A stretch of 6,698 bases of DNA. It comes from Holosporales bacterium. Lineage in GTDB: Bacteria > Pseudomonadota > Alphaproteobacteria > BNTO01. The notes beneath the pieces are model-generated. The model did not search any database. It was not told the DNA's origin and worked only from the letters and a program-made list of their open reading frames with translations. Made by a program: the position numbers and the translations under genes. Shown here piece after piece: positions 1 to 5,603 of the stretch. Location: assembly GCA_031273545.1 (NCBI GenBank), contig JAISRQ010000005.1, forward strand, positions 1 to 6,698, written 5' to 3'. How positions within the stretch are numbered: position 1 is the first letter of the stretch; each line of letters begins with the position of its first letter.

Positions 1-218
1 TACTCAAACGCGATCAAATACCGGATTTTAGTTGCAATCAAAAACTAAAGCGACTTCAATGGAACACTGATTTTTACAATCCTTGCTAAAATCCATGATT
101 TAATCACGTTTAGGTATAGAGCGATTGCTTGAAAATTTGGACACAAAAGTGAGATAAGTGCCCGCGTTGCCACATCGTCTTATCCCAACTTTCGAACAAA
201 TCCACTGTGTAATACGTC

Positions 219-1103
219 TCAATAACAAACTATTCGGTCAGCAAATCCATCTATTTCTGCTAATGTTAATCCTTTTAATCCATGGCGTAGAGGGAACGCT
301 TTTATAAATTCCTTCCTTGGCATATTTTCTTCCATCCATGCTCTTTTCTTTTCGCACTCAACACGGAAATCCCAGTCCCTGTCGTAGTCCCAATATTCCC
401 CGTAGTCAAACAGAAGTGTCTCCAGCCTCTCCTCATGTTCAAATCTCTCCCAATATGCTGCTTCCTCGAATTCATCATTCGGAGCACTGCCGCAGCCTCC
501 CACACAGTTCTGGTACTGAGAATAGTATTCACTGTATTCAAGATGAATGTTCCTGATTTCATTATATATCCTCTCGTATTCATCACCTAAAAAGCTCCTG
601 CGTACATGATCGTATTCATTCCATCCCTCGTGATCATCACGAAAGCTAAAGTATTCATCGTACGCAATAACACACAACGTAAGTATTCGTGCTGCTTTGT
701 GTGCTTCCTCTATCTTTTGTGGATTTTTTTTGTATTCACTTAGATGCATATTGATCAGGGCCCACCGGTGTATGGAAGAAGTCGGAACGTTTGTGTAATC
801 GTAGTCATACTTTCGATGGAGGTGCAATTGCATATCTCTATCACGTAATCCTTCATCCATCTCTTGCCAATTTTCAAAATGTTCTATATTCTCCCTCAAG
901 ATGCTACGTAGATCCATAGCCAGGTCTACTTTTTCTACTAATGCACGCCCTGAATCTATACTTGGCTTTAGTAATCGTTTTTCTTTGAGTGGTTCGCCAC
1001 TTCGTTGTTCGTGTGATGCATTCATGTTCGCGGAGGTCATCAAGCAGACTAACAGTCCCCCTGATAGCTTCTTAGATAAATTACCTATAGTCATATTTAA
1101 CAT
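219..1103 (-). CDS. Hypothetical exported protein, Tyr/Trp-rich and acidic
   Basis: I do not recognise this family. The predicted product is 294 residues. It opens with a signal-peptide-like segment: a basic stretch (NLSKK), a hydrophobic core (LSGGLLVCLMTSA) and a possible cut near NMNA/SHE, so export to the periplasm or beyond is inferred. The mature part is charged and looks helical, with about 18 Tyr and 7 Trp, several in acidic aromatic clusters (for example DYGEYWDYDRDWDF near the C-terminus). It has no transmembrane segment after the signal and no motif I can name. A CVGGC motif lies at about residue 200. An in-frame ATG at 1130 would add nine residues, but it sits at the expected transcription start of the promoter at 1138-1167. 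The ATG at 1103 has AGGA six bases upstream, so I chose it. The gene stands alone on the minus strand, downstream of two tRNA genes. Gene reality is likely; function is unknown. Confidence 0.75.
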   Translation of the reverse strand: MLNMTIGNLSKKLSGGLLVCLMTSANMNASHEQRSGEPLKEKRLLKPSIDSGRALVEKVDLAMDLRSILRENIEHFENWQEMDEGLRDRDMQLHLHRKYDYDYTNVPTSSIHRWALINMHLSEYKKNPQKIEEAHKAARILTLCVIAYDEYFSFRDDHEGWNEYDHVRRSFLGDEYERIYNEIRNIHLEYSEYYSQYQNCVGGCGSAPNDEFEEAAYWERFEHEERLETLLFDYGEYWDYDRDWDFRVECEKKRAWMEENMPRKEFIKAFPLRHGLKGLTLAEIDGFADRIVCY

Positions 1104-1109
1104 TGTTCG

Positions 1110-1113
1110 TCCT
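1110..1113 (-). promoter_or_regulatory. Ribosome binding site deciding the start of the exported orphan
   Basis: The minus strand reads TTTAGGACGAACA before ATG at 1103, giving AGGA with a 6-base spacer. No comparable site precedes the ATG at 1130, which would also leave almost no leader behind the predicted promoter. Confidence 0.55.
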
Positions 1114-1137
1114 AAAAAAAGAATACTCATATCATCT

Positions 1138-1167
1138 AGTATATCAGTAGACTCAGCGAAAAGTCAA
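1138..1167 (-). promoter_or_regulatory. Sigma-70 type promoter for the exported orphan
   Basis: On the minus strand the -35 box TTGACT (1162-1167) and the -10 box TATACT (1138-1143) are separated by 18 bases. Each is one mismatch from consensus. The expected transcript start is near 1130, giving a leader of about 27 bases before the ATG at 1103. Confidence 0.6.
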
Positions 1168-1199
1168 TTACCAAAAAGGCTGTGGTCCTTATAAAATTT

Positions 1200-1229
1200 T
1201 CTGTTGTTGGCAGTATCATCTGTTGTTGG
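1200..1229 (-). repeat. Paired 11-bp direct repeat upstream of the orphan's promoter
   Basis: The sequence CCAACAACAGA (minus strand) occurs exactly twice, at 1200-1210 and 1219-1229, with a 19-bp period. The copies lie at roughly -70 and -90 relative to the predicted transcript start, where an activator might bind two sites. No regulator is identified; the role is inference and chance is not excluded. Confidence 0.4.
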
Positions 1230-1481
1230 ATGAAATTCAGTTTTATCAAATTACGTATTAAATGCGAATGAAGTGCCCCCTTCAGAGCATCAAACGGAGA
1301 GCTTTTGAAATTTACCGCTACGGAGAGAATTAGTTTCTATTTGAAGAAAAAATCGCCTATCACACGATTATGGAGACAAAATTAGCAAATTCCAGGAACA
1401 CCTAAAATCCGCAGGGAACATAAGGTCTGAGGAGCCATCGCCCCCCGCAAAAAAATGGAGACTCGTTCTTAAACTTCTAGA
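1230..1481. other. Intergenic stretch with no recognised gene
   Basis: This is the rest of the 378-bp gap between the tRNA pair and the exported orphan. I see no credible reading frame and no RNA gene. The minus strand carries seven T's at 1450-1456, about 25 bases past the tRNA-Thr end, which could help end tRNA transcription, but I could not find a convincing stem in front of it. Confidence 0.5.
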
Positions 1482-1557
1482 TGGTGCCGGCTAAAGGACT
1501 TGAACCCTCGACCTACTGATTACAAATCAGTTGCTCTACCAACTGAGCTAAGCCGGC
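1482..1557 (-). tRNA. tRNA-Thr (anticodon UGU)
   Basis: The minus strand folds as a complete 76-base cloverleaf. The acceptor GCCGGCT pairs with AGCCGGC, followed by discriminator A and an encoded CCA at 1482-1484. The D arm is GCTC/GAGC, the anticodon stem ACTGA/TCAGT and the loop TTTGTAA, which places anticodon TGT at 1522-1524. The T stem GAGGG/CCTTT contains two G-T wobble pairs. It lies four bases downstream of tRNA-His and is very likely cotranscribed with it. UGU decodes ACA, and ACG by wobble. Confidence 0.97.
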
Positions 1558-1561
1558 ACTT

Positions 1562-1639
1562 TGGGGCGAGTGATCGGTCTCGAACCGACGACCTCAAGAG
1601 CCACAATCTTGCGCTCTAACCAACTGAGCTACACCCGCC
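1562..1639 (-). tRNA. tRNA-His (anticodon GUG) with G-1 and C73
   Basis: The minus strand folds as a cloverleaf with acceptor GCGGGTG/CACTCGC (one G-T pair), D arm GCTC/GAGC, anticodon stem CAAGA/TCTTG and loop TTGTGGC, which places anticodon GTG at 1602-1604. The T arm is GTCGG/CCGAT. The base before position 1 is G (1639) and the discriminator is C (1565), followed by an encoded CCA (1562-1564). The extra G-1 opposite C73 is the classical identity element for histidyl-tRNA synthetase. It is first in the two-gene tRNA unit, with a TATAAT box just upstream. Confidence 0.97.
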
Positions 1640-1651
1640 ATCTAAGTGTTG

Positions 1652-1680
1652 ATTATACATGACTTCAACCAATAAGGAAA
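1652..1680 (-). promoter_or_regulatory. Promoter of the tRNA-His/tRNA-Thr unit
   Basis: A perfect TATAAT lies at 1652-1657 on the minus strand, placing the transcript start only about six bases before the tRNA-His 5' end, as is common for tRNA genes. The -35 position at a 17-base spacing reads TTTCCT (1675-1680), which is a weak match, so the call rests mainly on the -10 box and its position. Confidence 0.5.
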
Positions 1681-1720
1681 CCCGTGTTGACCTTAGATTC
1701 CTTTCAAACGCACGTCGTCC

Positions 1721-1783
1721 TTTGGGGGAAGTGGGTATGCGCGTTCACAAGTTGTTGCAAAGTTCATGAGCGCGCCCCCCAAA
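1721..1783. other. Compound hairpin between rph and the tRNA genes
   Basis: The outer arms TTTGGGGG (1721-1728) and CCCCCAAA (1776-1783) pair over 8 bp. The inner arms GCGCGTTCA (1739-1747) and TGAGCGCGC (1767-1775) pair over 9 bp including one G-T. Ten unpaired bases interrupt only the 5' side, and the loop is 19 bases. Read on the minus strand it begins about 60 bases after the rph stop, so it may protect or end the rph transcript, but no T tract follows. Read on the plus strand it is followed by a second hairpin with a T tract at 1786-1810. Confidence 0.55.
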
Positions 1784-1785
1784 TT

Positions 1786-1810
1786 AGCGTACTACGCTCT
1801 TAAATTTTTT
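1786..1810 (+). terminator. Possible short hairpin terminator reading plus
   Basis: AGCGT (1786-1790), loop ACT and ACGCT (1794-1798) form a 5-bp stem, followed by CTTAAA and six T's (1805-1810). The tract fits plus-strand transcription, for which no gene is seen upstream. On the minus strand the hairpin lies about 45 bases past the rph stop without a T tract. The stem is short and the call is weak. Confidence 0.25.
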
Positions 1811-1842
1811 CATACGTAGAACCCCTTCACCCATTTTCTTAC

Positions 1843-2556
1843 TTAAAACAACGCACTTTGTGCTGCTGCAATCTCCTGTATACCTTTCTCAGCCAACCCG
1901 AGAAGTTTATCTAAATCGTTCCGCGAAAACGGATTTTTCTCCGCAGTCATCTGAATCTCTATAATATTGAGCTCGCTATCCATGATAAAATTTGCATCAA
2001 CATCCGCATTCGAATCTTCAGAGTAATCCAGGTCAAGCAAAGCTTCCCCGCCAACAATTCCACAAGAGATCGCCGATACCTGATGAATAATCGGGGTCCT
2101 ATCAATTTTGCGTCGCTTCAAAAGGTGCTGAACCGCCTGCGCAAGTGCTACGTACCCTCCAGTTATGCTGGCGGTACGCGTACCCCCGTCAGCCTGTATC
2201 ACGTCGCAGTCGATCTTGATTTGGCGCTCACCAAGTAGCCTCAGGTCCACAGCGGCTCGTAATGCGCGCCCGATTAGCCGCTGAATCTCTTGGGTTCGCC
2301 CGGATTGCTTTCCCTTTACGGCTTCTCTTTCTATGCGTTCGTTTGACGAACATGGAAGCATGCCATACTCGGCGGAAATCCATCCACTTCCTGTGTTTCG
2401 GATAAACGGAGGCACCTTCTCATCAATCGTCGCAGCACACACAACGTGCGTATCGCCGAACTTAACAAAACAGGAACCAATTGCATTTTTTACAAAACCA
2501 GGCCCAAGAAAAAGGGGGCGAAGTTCGTTGTCTTTTCTGCCTGCTGAACGTTTCAT
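1843..2556 (-). CDS. rph: Ribonuclease PH
   Basis: RNase PH is a cytoplasmic hexameric phosphorolytic 3'-to-5' exoribonuclease that trims tRNA precursors, using phosphate to release nucleoside diphosphates. The 237-residue product matches the family length (about 238) and opens with the typical MKRSAGR...LRP. Visible family blocks are GWISAEYGMLP (residues 58-68), the basic stretch ending in Arg87 within GKQSGRTQEIQRLIGR, and CDVIQADGGTRTASITGG, whose Arg127 matches the phosphate-binding arginine near 126 in studied enzymes. DLDYSEDSNADVDANF (175-190) holds the acidic metal-site residues. I chose the ATG at 2556 because family members start here; AAAGA lies nine bases upstream, whereas the in-frame ATG at 2565 has that motif directly abutting it. 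It lies downstream of the MscS-type channel on the same strand, 192 bases away, and upstream of two tRNA genes. Confidence 0.96.
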   Translation of the reverse strand: MKRSAGRKDNELRPLFLGPGFVKNAIGSCFVKFGDTHVVCAATIDEKVPPFIRNTGSGWISAEYGMLPCSSNERIEREAVKGKQSGRTQEIQRLIGRALRAAVDLRLLGERQIKIDCDVIQADGGTRTASITGGYVALAQAVQHLLKRRKIDRTPIIHQVSAISCGIVGGEALLDLDYSEDSNADVDANFIMDSELNIIEIQMTAEKNPFSRNDLDKLLGLAEKGIQEIAAAQSALF

Positions 2557-2609
2557 GAGGATCATTCTTTACATACCGCGATACTGCGAGACTACCAAAA
2601 TTATCATGG

Positions 2610-2631
2610 GCAAAGCAACGCCATGCTTTGC
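2610..2631. other. Hairpin in the gap upstream of rph
   Basis: GCAAAGC (2610-2616) and GCTTTGC (2625-2631) form a perfect 7-bp inverted repeat around an 8-base loop. On the minus strand it lies 54 bases before the rph start and about 120 bases past the channel stop. It could be a leader structure of rph or a weak end signal for the channel transcript (AATTTT follows 7 bases later). No clear rph promoter was found here. Confidence 0.35.
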
Positions 2632-2665
2632 ATTGCACCCTGCTCCTATGCTCTATGTTTTCCTG

Positions 2666-2695
2666 CAGCTTCGCGTTGTTTTTTCTCAGCTTCGC
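2666..2695. repeat. Short direct repeat CAGCTTCGC, 21-bp period
   Basis: CAGCTTCGC occurs exactly at 2666-2674 and 2687-2695 in the gap between the channel gene and rph. The 21-bp period equals about two turns of DNA, which would suit a dimeric binding protein, but no such protein is identified. It may be chance. Confidence 0.35.
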
Positions 2696-2748
2696 ACAGT
2701 TTCCCTATATTTCTTAGATTCCCATGCTTTACCATTCCCACTGCGCTC

Positions 2749-3609
2749 TCACTTCACTACACGCAACATTTTTGTGTTTTGAAGCTTGCGTAACATCCTA
2801 AGATTGAATTCGCTAGCAAAATCGTCCTCAGGGTCAATTTTTGTACGAACCCTGACCGTGATTTTGATGCAGGTATTCCACACGGATTCAAATTCCAAGC
2901 TTGGATGCGGCTGAGTATCCTCCGTCAAGAACTCCCCCCAAACCCTGTCTCTTCGCATAGATTCAAGAACCTCCCGTGTGAATTCCTCAAATTCTTCGAC
3001 ATCCGAATCTGACGCAATGCAATAACTACACGCCATAACGTGATAGCCCAAAGAAAAGTTTTGAATCGTGCTGATTTTCGAATAAGGGAAAGATTCCAAG
3101 CTTCCGTCAAAATGGCGAAGCACAATCTGTCGAATCGTTAACGTCTCTACGTACCCAACTCGGCCATTAATCGACAAACAATCCCCCGGGGACACCTTGC
3201 CTTCAATCAAAGTCAATAGGCCTCTGAAAATATCTGTAAACGTATCTTGCGCGCCAAGAGACACACCAAGGCTGATAAACCCAAGGCCATATACAACAGG
3301 GCTAACCGAAATATTCACGGCAGCAAGGCAAGACAATGCGCCAATAATTAAGACAAGAATCTTCGCAATTGATTCACAGACCGTAATAGTTGTCAGCAAT
3401 AATTGCGCAGTGCTGGCGTTAACTTTTTGTTCCTTCTGTGCTTTCCTCGTTTTTGCAATAAAGTGATTTTTAGTCTTTTTGATAAAAATACGAGCACAAA
3501 TACACAAAATAACGATAAGTATTATCTCCGCTATTGCTACATTATTTATATTTGCCTGGTCTAAAAAGGATTTTGTCGCGTTTCCACTCTCGATAACGTC
3601 TTCTTTCAT
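2749..3609 (-). CDS. MscS-family mechanosensitive ion channel
   Basis: The predicted 286-residue inner-membrane protein has the compact MscS layout; such channels open under membrane tension to release solutes at hypo-osmotic shock. Hydrophobic helices lie at about 25-44 and 70-98. The pore-lining region follows at about 103-135, with the conserved segment FISLGVSLGAQDTFTDIFRG of the YnaI/YkuT-like branch. The beta domain is at about 137-188: PGDCLSINGRVGYVE, then HFDGSLESFPYSKISTIQNFS, matching the usual 'DG..IPNS...N.S' motif but with FPYS for IPNS. An acidic alpha/beta C-terminal domain ends the protein. I chose the ATG at 3609 over in-frame TTG (3621) and GTG (3618); no strong ribosome site is seen for any of them. 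A TATAAT box at 3638-3643 is upstream. The family call is firm, but the exact subfamily and ion preference are not determined. Confidence 0.9.
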   Translation of the reverse strand: MKEDVIESGNATKSFLDQANINNVAIAEIILIVILCICARIFIKKTKNHFIAKTRKAQKEQKVNASTAQLLLTTITVCESIAKILVLIIGALSCLAAVNISVSPVVYGLGFISLGVSLGAQDTFTDIFRGLLTLIEGKVSPGDCLSINGRVGYVETLTIRQIVLRHFDGSLESFPYSKISTIQNFSLGYHVMACSYCIASDSDVEEFEEFTREVLESMRRDRVWGEFLTEDTQPHPSLEFESVWNTCIKITVRVRTKIDPEDDFASEFNLRMLRKLQNTKMLRVVK

Positions 3610-3637
3610 TGCAATCACCAATCAACGTCTTTGCTTA

Positions 3638-3643
3638 ATTATA
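3638..3643 (-). promoter_or_regulatory. -10 box, probable promoter of the MscS-type channel
   Basis: A perfect TATAAT on the minus strand would start a transcript near 3631, about 20 bases before the ATG at 3609. The -35 position is poor (TAGATT region), so this is a moderate call. Confidence 0.4.
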
Positions 3644-3727
3644 CTTCAGAGTTGCTGTTCAATCTACCCAAAGTCAATTTTATTATTATAGGGTGGTGAC
3701 TTAAAACATATTTATAGCGAACAAACC

Positions 3728-3913
3728 ATGTATACCCACTCCCCAAATGATTACGGGTTTTTGGAGCAGTCAAACGCGTACGATTCTTCATTTTCTGGCC
3801 CGCAATCTTTGGGGGCCCCGGTATATACTCACTTACCCAAAGATTACGAGCTTTTTTGCAAAACAAACGCTTGCAATTTTTCAGTTTTAGATTCGCAATC
3901 TCTAGGACCCCTG
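3728..3913. repeat. Two degenerate tandem copies of a 93-bp unit
   Basis: Copy 1 (3728-3820) and copy 2 (3821-3913) align without gaps; I count 62 of 93 identical bases. Shared landmarks include TATAC(C/T)CAC, CCAAA/CCCAAA followed by GATTACG, CAAACGC, and CGCAATCT followed by a G/C-rich tail. The copies lie directly side by side in the 367-bp gap between the divergent channel and SLR genes. The plus strand is open across both copies (62 codons from ATG 3728 to TAG 3914) as two 31-residue units sharing YTH.P.DY and QSLG. A minus-strand frame is open across much of the same DNA. There is no ribosome site at 3728, and only 13 of 31 differences fall at third codon positions, so I call it a repeat rather than a gene. 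The rest of the gap (3644-3727 and 3914-3954) is A+T-rich with no gene seen. Confidence 0.7.
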
Positions 3914-3954
3914 TAGATAACAGTTCGCTCAGGTGCCCTTGATTTATAAATTAC

Positions 3955-3977
3955 AAAGGAGCTATCCTTTACGAGGG
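3955..3977 (+). promoter_or_regulatory. Leader with a Shine-Dalgarno-like hairpin and a second ribosome site
   Basis: AAAGGA (3955-3960), loop GCTA and TCCTTT (3965-3970) form a perfect 6-bp hairpin that buries the strong site AAAGGAG. A second purine site, GAGGG (3973-3977), lies 11 bases before the GTG at 3989. The 11-mer AAAGGAGCTAT at 3955-3965 is also the ribosome site region of the other SLR gene (6170-6180, minus). Whether the hairpin regulates translation is inference. A TATAAA at 3945-3950 is the only -10-like box nearby, and its -35 is poor. Confidence 0.4.
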
Positions 3978-3988
3978 TAGTTGTAATT

Positions 3989-5335
3989 GTGTTGGATTTG
4001 GGTATGAATACAAAATTGATAAATCGCTTACGTTGTAAAGTCCTATATTTGGCGTATCCTTCTCTTTTTGTCGCAGCAGGGATTGGTACGTGTTATTCAG
4101 GAGAATCCCCGGTAATTGCCAAACGGGATTATCAGCCAACTCAACAGGAGCAACAAGAGGCTGACCTGCGTCCTTTAGTTCAGGCTGCAGCATTCTACAA
4201 ATCGCGAGCAGACGAAGGGTATCCAAACGATTGCGTTCAGTATGCTGGAATTCTTGAGCGTGGGATAGGCGTCCCCATTGATCTTGCTGGTGCTGCGGAT
4301 TATTACAAGCTAGCGGCAGATCAAGGTAATCTATTTGCACTATACAATTATGGACAAAGCTTGATAGAAGGAATAGGCGTAGACGTCGATCCAGTAGACG
4401 GTGCGGAGTATATAAGGCTTGCTGCTGAGGGGGGACATGCTGTTGCTCAAAACAGTTACGGACGCTGCTTGGTAAATGGAATCGGTGTAAATGAAGACCC
4501 TGTTGAAGGCGCAAGATACATAAAGCTCGCGGCAGATCAAGGTTATGCTGCGGCACAAATCGACTATGGAAACTGTTTACTTGGAGGCATCGGTGTCGAG
4601 CAAAACAAAACTGAAGGAGCAAAGTACATAAAGCTTGCTGCTGACCAAGGCGATGAAATTGCGCAACTCAAGTATGCGCAGTGTTCATGGCAGGGAATCG
4701 GAATTCCGGTAGACCCTGCTGAAGGCGTAAGATACATAAAACTTGCCGCTGACCAAGGGAATGCGCAAGGACAGTTGTGTTATGGAACATATTGCAACAT
4801 AGGATTAAAAAACATAGTTCCTTTAGATACTGATTTAGCTAGGGAATATTACAAAAAGGCTGCTGACCAAGGTGATCCTAATGGGCAATGGTGTTACGGC
4901 ACTTGTTGCAAAATGAGGAATGACGTCACCGCGGCGGCGGAATACTACAAAAGAGCTGCTGACCAAGGCCATGACAACGGACAGTTTGATTATGGATTGT
5001 GTTGCGAACTAGGAAGAGGAGTTCCGGTTGATACTCAGTTGGCGGCAGAACATTACAAAAAGGCTGCTGACCAAGGTCATACTCGGGGACAGATTAATTA
5101 TGCGCATTGTTGCGAATTAGGGATAGGAGTGCCGATTGATCTGGCTTTAGCCGTGAGGTATTGCAAAATGGCTGCGGATCAAGGTGACCCAACTGGGATG
5201 TACTGTTACGCGCGGTTCCTTGAATCTGGATCAGGAATAACGGCTGATCCGGGGGAAGCGGCTTCTTGGTACTTGCGAGCTGCGAATGCGGGACACAAGG
5301 GAGCAATCGATAAGGTTCAAGGCGCGAGTTCTTAG
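3989..5335 (+). CDS. Exported Sel1-like repeat protein, about ten repeats
   Basis: The predicted product of 448 residues has an N-terminal signal-type segment (basic NTKLINRLRCK, hydrophobic VLYLAYPSLFVAAGIG), then about ten full Sel1-like repeats from residue 66 to 430 and a partial eleventh to about 445. Each is close to 36 residues with the pattern A.YYK.AADQG....GQ..YG.C...G.GV..D. Such repeats fold as paired helices forming a solenoid that binds proteins; in bacteria they often serve in host interaction, envelope sensing or secretion. Repeats 2-5 read YIKLAADQG with G(I)GV turns. Repeats 6-10 read YYKKAADQG with GQ and often a CC pair; repeat 7 is shortened, lacking the G.GV turn. I use GTG 3989, with GAGGG upstream; ATG 4004 (443 residues) would give a more typical signal peptide and is a real alternative. 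No enzyme domain is seen. A convergent shorter paralogue lies at 5604-6164. Specific partner and role are unknown. Confidence 0.9.
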   Translation: MLDLGMNTKLINRLRCKVLYLAYPSLFVAAGIGTCYSGESPVIAKRDYQPTQQEQQEADLRPLVQAAAFYKSRADEGYPNDCVQYAGILERGIGVPIDLAGAADYYKLAADQGNLFALYNYGQSLIEGIGVDVDPVDGAEYIRLAAEGGHAVAQNSYGRCLVNGIGVNEDPVEGARYIKLAADQGYAAAQIDYGNCLLGGIGVEQNKTEGAKYIKLAADQGDEIAQLKYAQCSWQGIGIPVDPAEGVRYIKLAADQGNAQGQLCYGTYCNIGLKNIVPLDTDLAREYYKKAADQGDPNGQWCYGTCCKMRNDVTAAAEYYKRAADQGHDNGQFDYGLCCELGRGVPVDTQLAAEHYKKAADQGHTRGQINYAHCCELGIGVPIDLALAVRYCKMAADQGDPTGMYCYARFLESGSGITADPGEAASWYLRAANAGHKGAIDKVQGASS

Positions 5336-5349
5336 GTTGATCTAGTTGT

Positions 5350-5373
5350 AAAAGAACCCCCCATACGGGGGGT
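5350..5373 (-). terminator. Strong G/C hairpin with T tract reading minus, in the convergent spacer
   Basis: ACCCCCC (5356-5362) and GGGGGGT (5367-5373) form a 7-bp stem around a 4-base loop. On the minus strand it is followed by TCTTTT, the signature of a rho-independent terminator, and could end transcription from the SLR gene at 5604-6164 some 230 bases away. On the plus strand it lies 20 bases past the stop of the 448-residue gene but lacks a T tract; it could still halt or protect that transcript. Confidence 0.55.
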
Positions 5374-5427
5374 CCAAAGGGTTTGAACAAGAAGATAAAT
5401 AACCGCAAGCGATTACTCTCCCCAAAA

Positions 5428-5489
5428 AAAAGTCCACAACCATTTTAGAATCCGTACTAAGCATACACGCAATAAGATTATGGACTTTT
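5428..5489. repeat. Inverted repeat AAAAGTCCA / TGGACTTTT
   Basis: A perfect 9-bp inverted repeat lies at 5428-5436 and 5481-5489, separated by 44 bases. The left arm is preceded by more A's and the right arm is followed by a T-rich stretch. It falls in the spacer between the two convergent SLR genes. It resembles the ends of a small palindromic element or a weak long-loop terminator; neither is proven. Confidence 0.35.
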
Positions 5490-5543
5490 ACTTTATCTGC
5501 CTTCTTTGTCGGCTATTTCAAGTTGGTCTTGAGCTGCAATGAA

Positions 5544-5574
5544 CCGCCCCTCATCCCCCCAAATGAGATTGCGG
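5544..5574. other. Stem-loop in the convergent SLR spacer
   Basis: CCGC (5544-5547) pairs with GCGG (5571-5574). After a small internal loop, CTCAT (5550-5554) pairs with ATGAG (5563-5567), leaving the loop CCCCCCAA. No T tract follows on either strand. A smaller stem, TCAAG/CTTGA, lies at 5518-5532. Role unknown. Confidence 0.35.
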
Positions 5575-5603
5575 ATTAGCAAGAAAAACCCTTTTGAGGA
5601 GTT

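Noticed and set aside
31..107. A/T-rich inverted repeats near the window start (TTTAGTT/AACTAAA and GATTTT/AAAATC) as terminators of the orphan gene
   Set aside because: The stems are A/T only, lack a proper T tract on the minus strand, and lie more than 100 bases past the stop at 219. Bases 1-218 hold no gene I can support.
3728..3916. 62-codon plus-strand frame across the tandem repeat as a real peptide gene
   Set aside because: No ribosome site precedes ATG 3728. The differences between the two halves show only a mild third-position excess (13 of 31), and an opposite-strand frame is also open. I kept it as a repeat.
3969..4622. Long minus-strand open frame opposite the large SLR gene
   Set aside because: It is an antisense shadow of the repeats. 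Its Leu/Gln/His-rich composition is what the repeated plus-strand codons give when read backwards, and it has no ribosome site.
5094..5408. Minus-strand frame covering the terminator hairpin and the SLR C-terminus
   Set aside because: It overlaps a strong coding gene on the other strand, contains a terminator-like hairpin within it, and has no recognisable domain.
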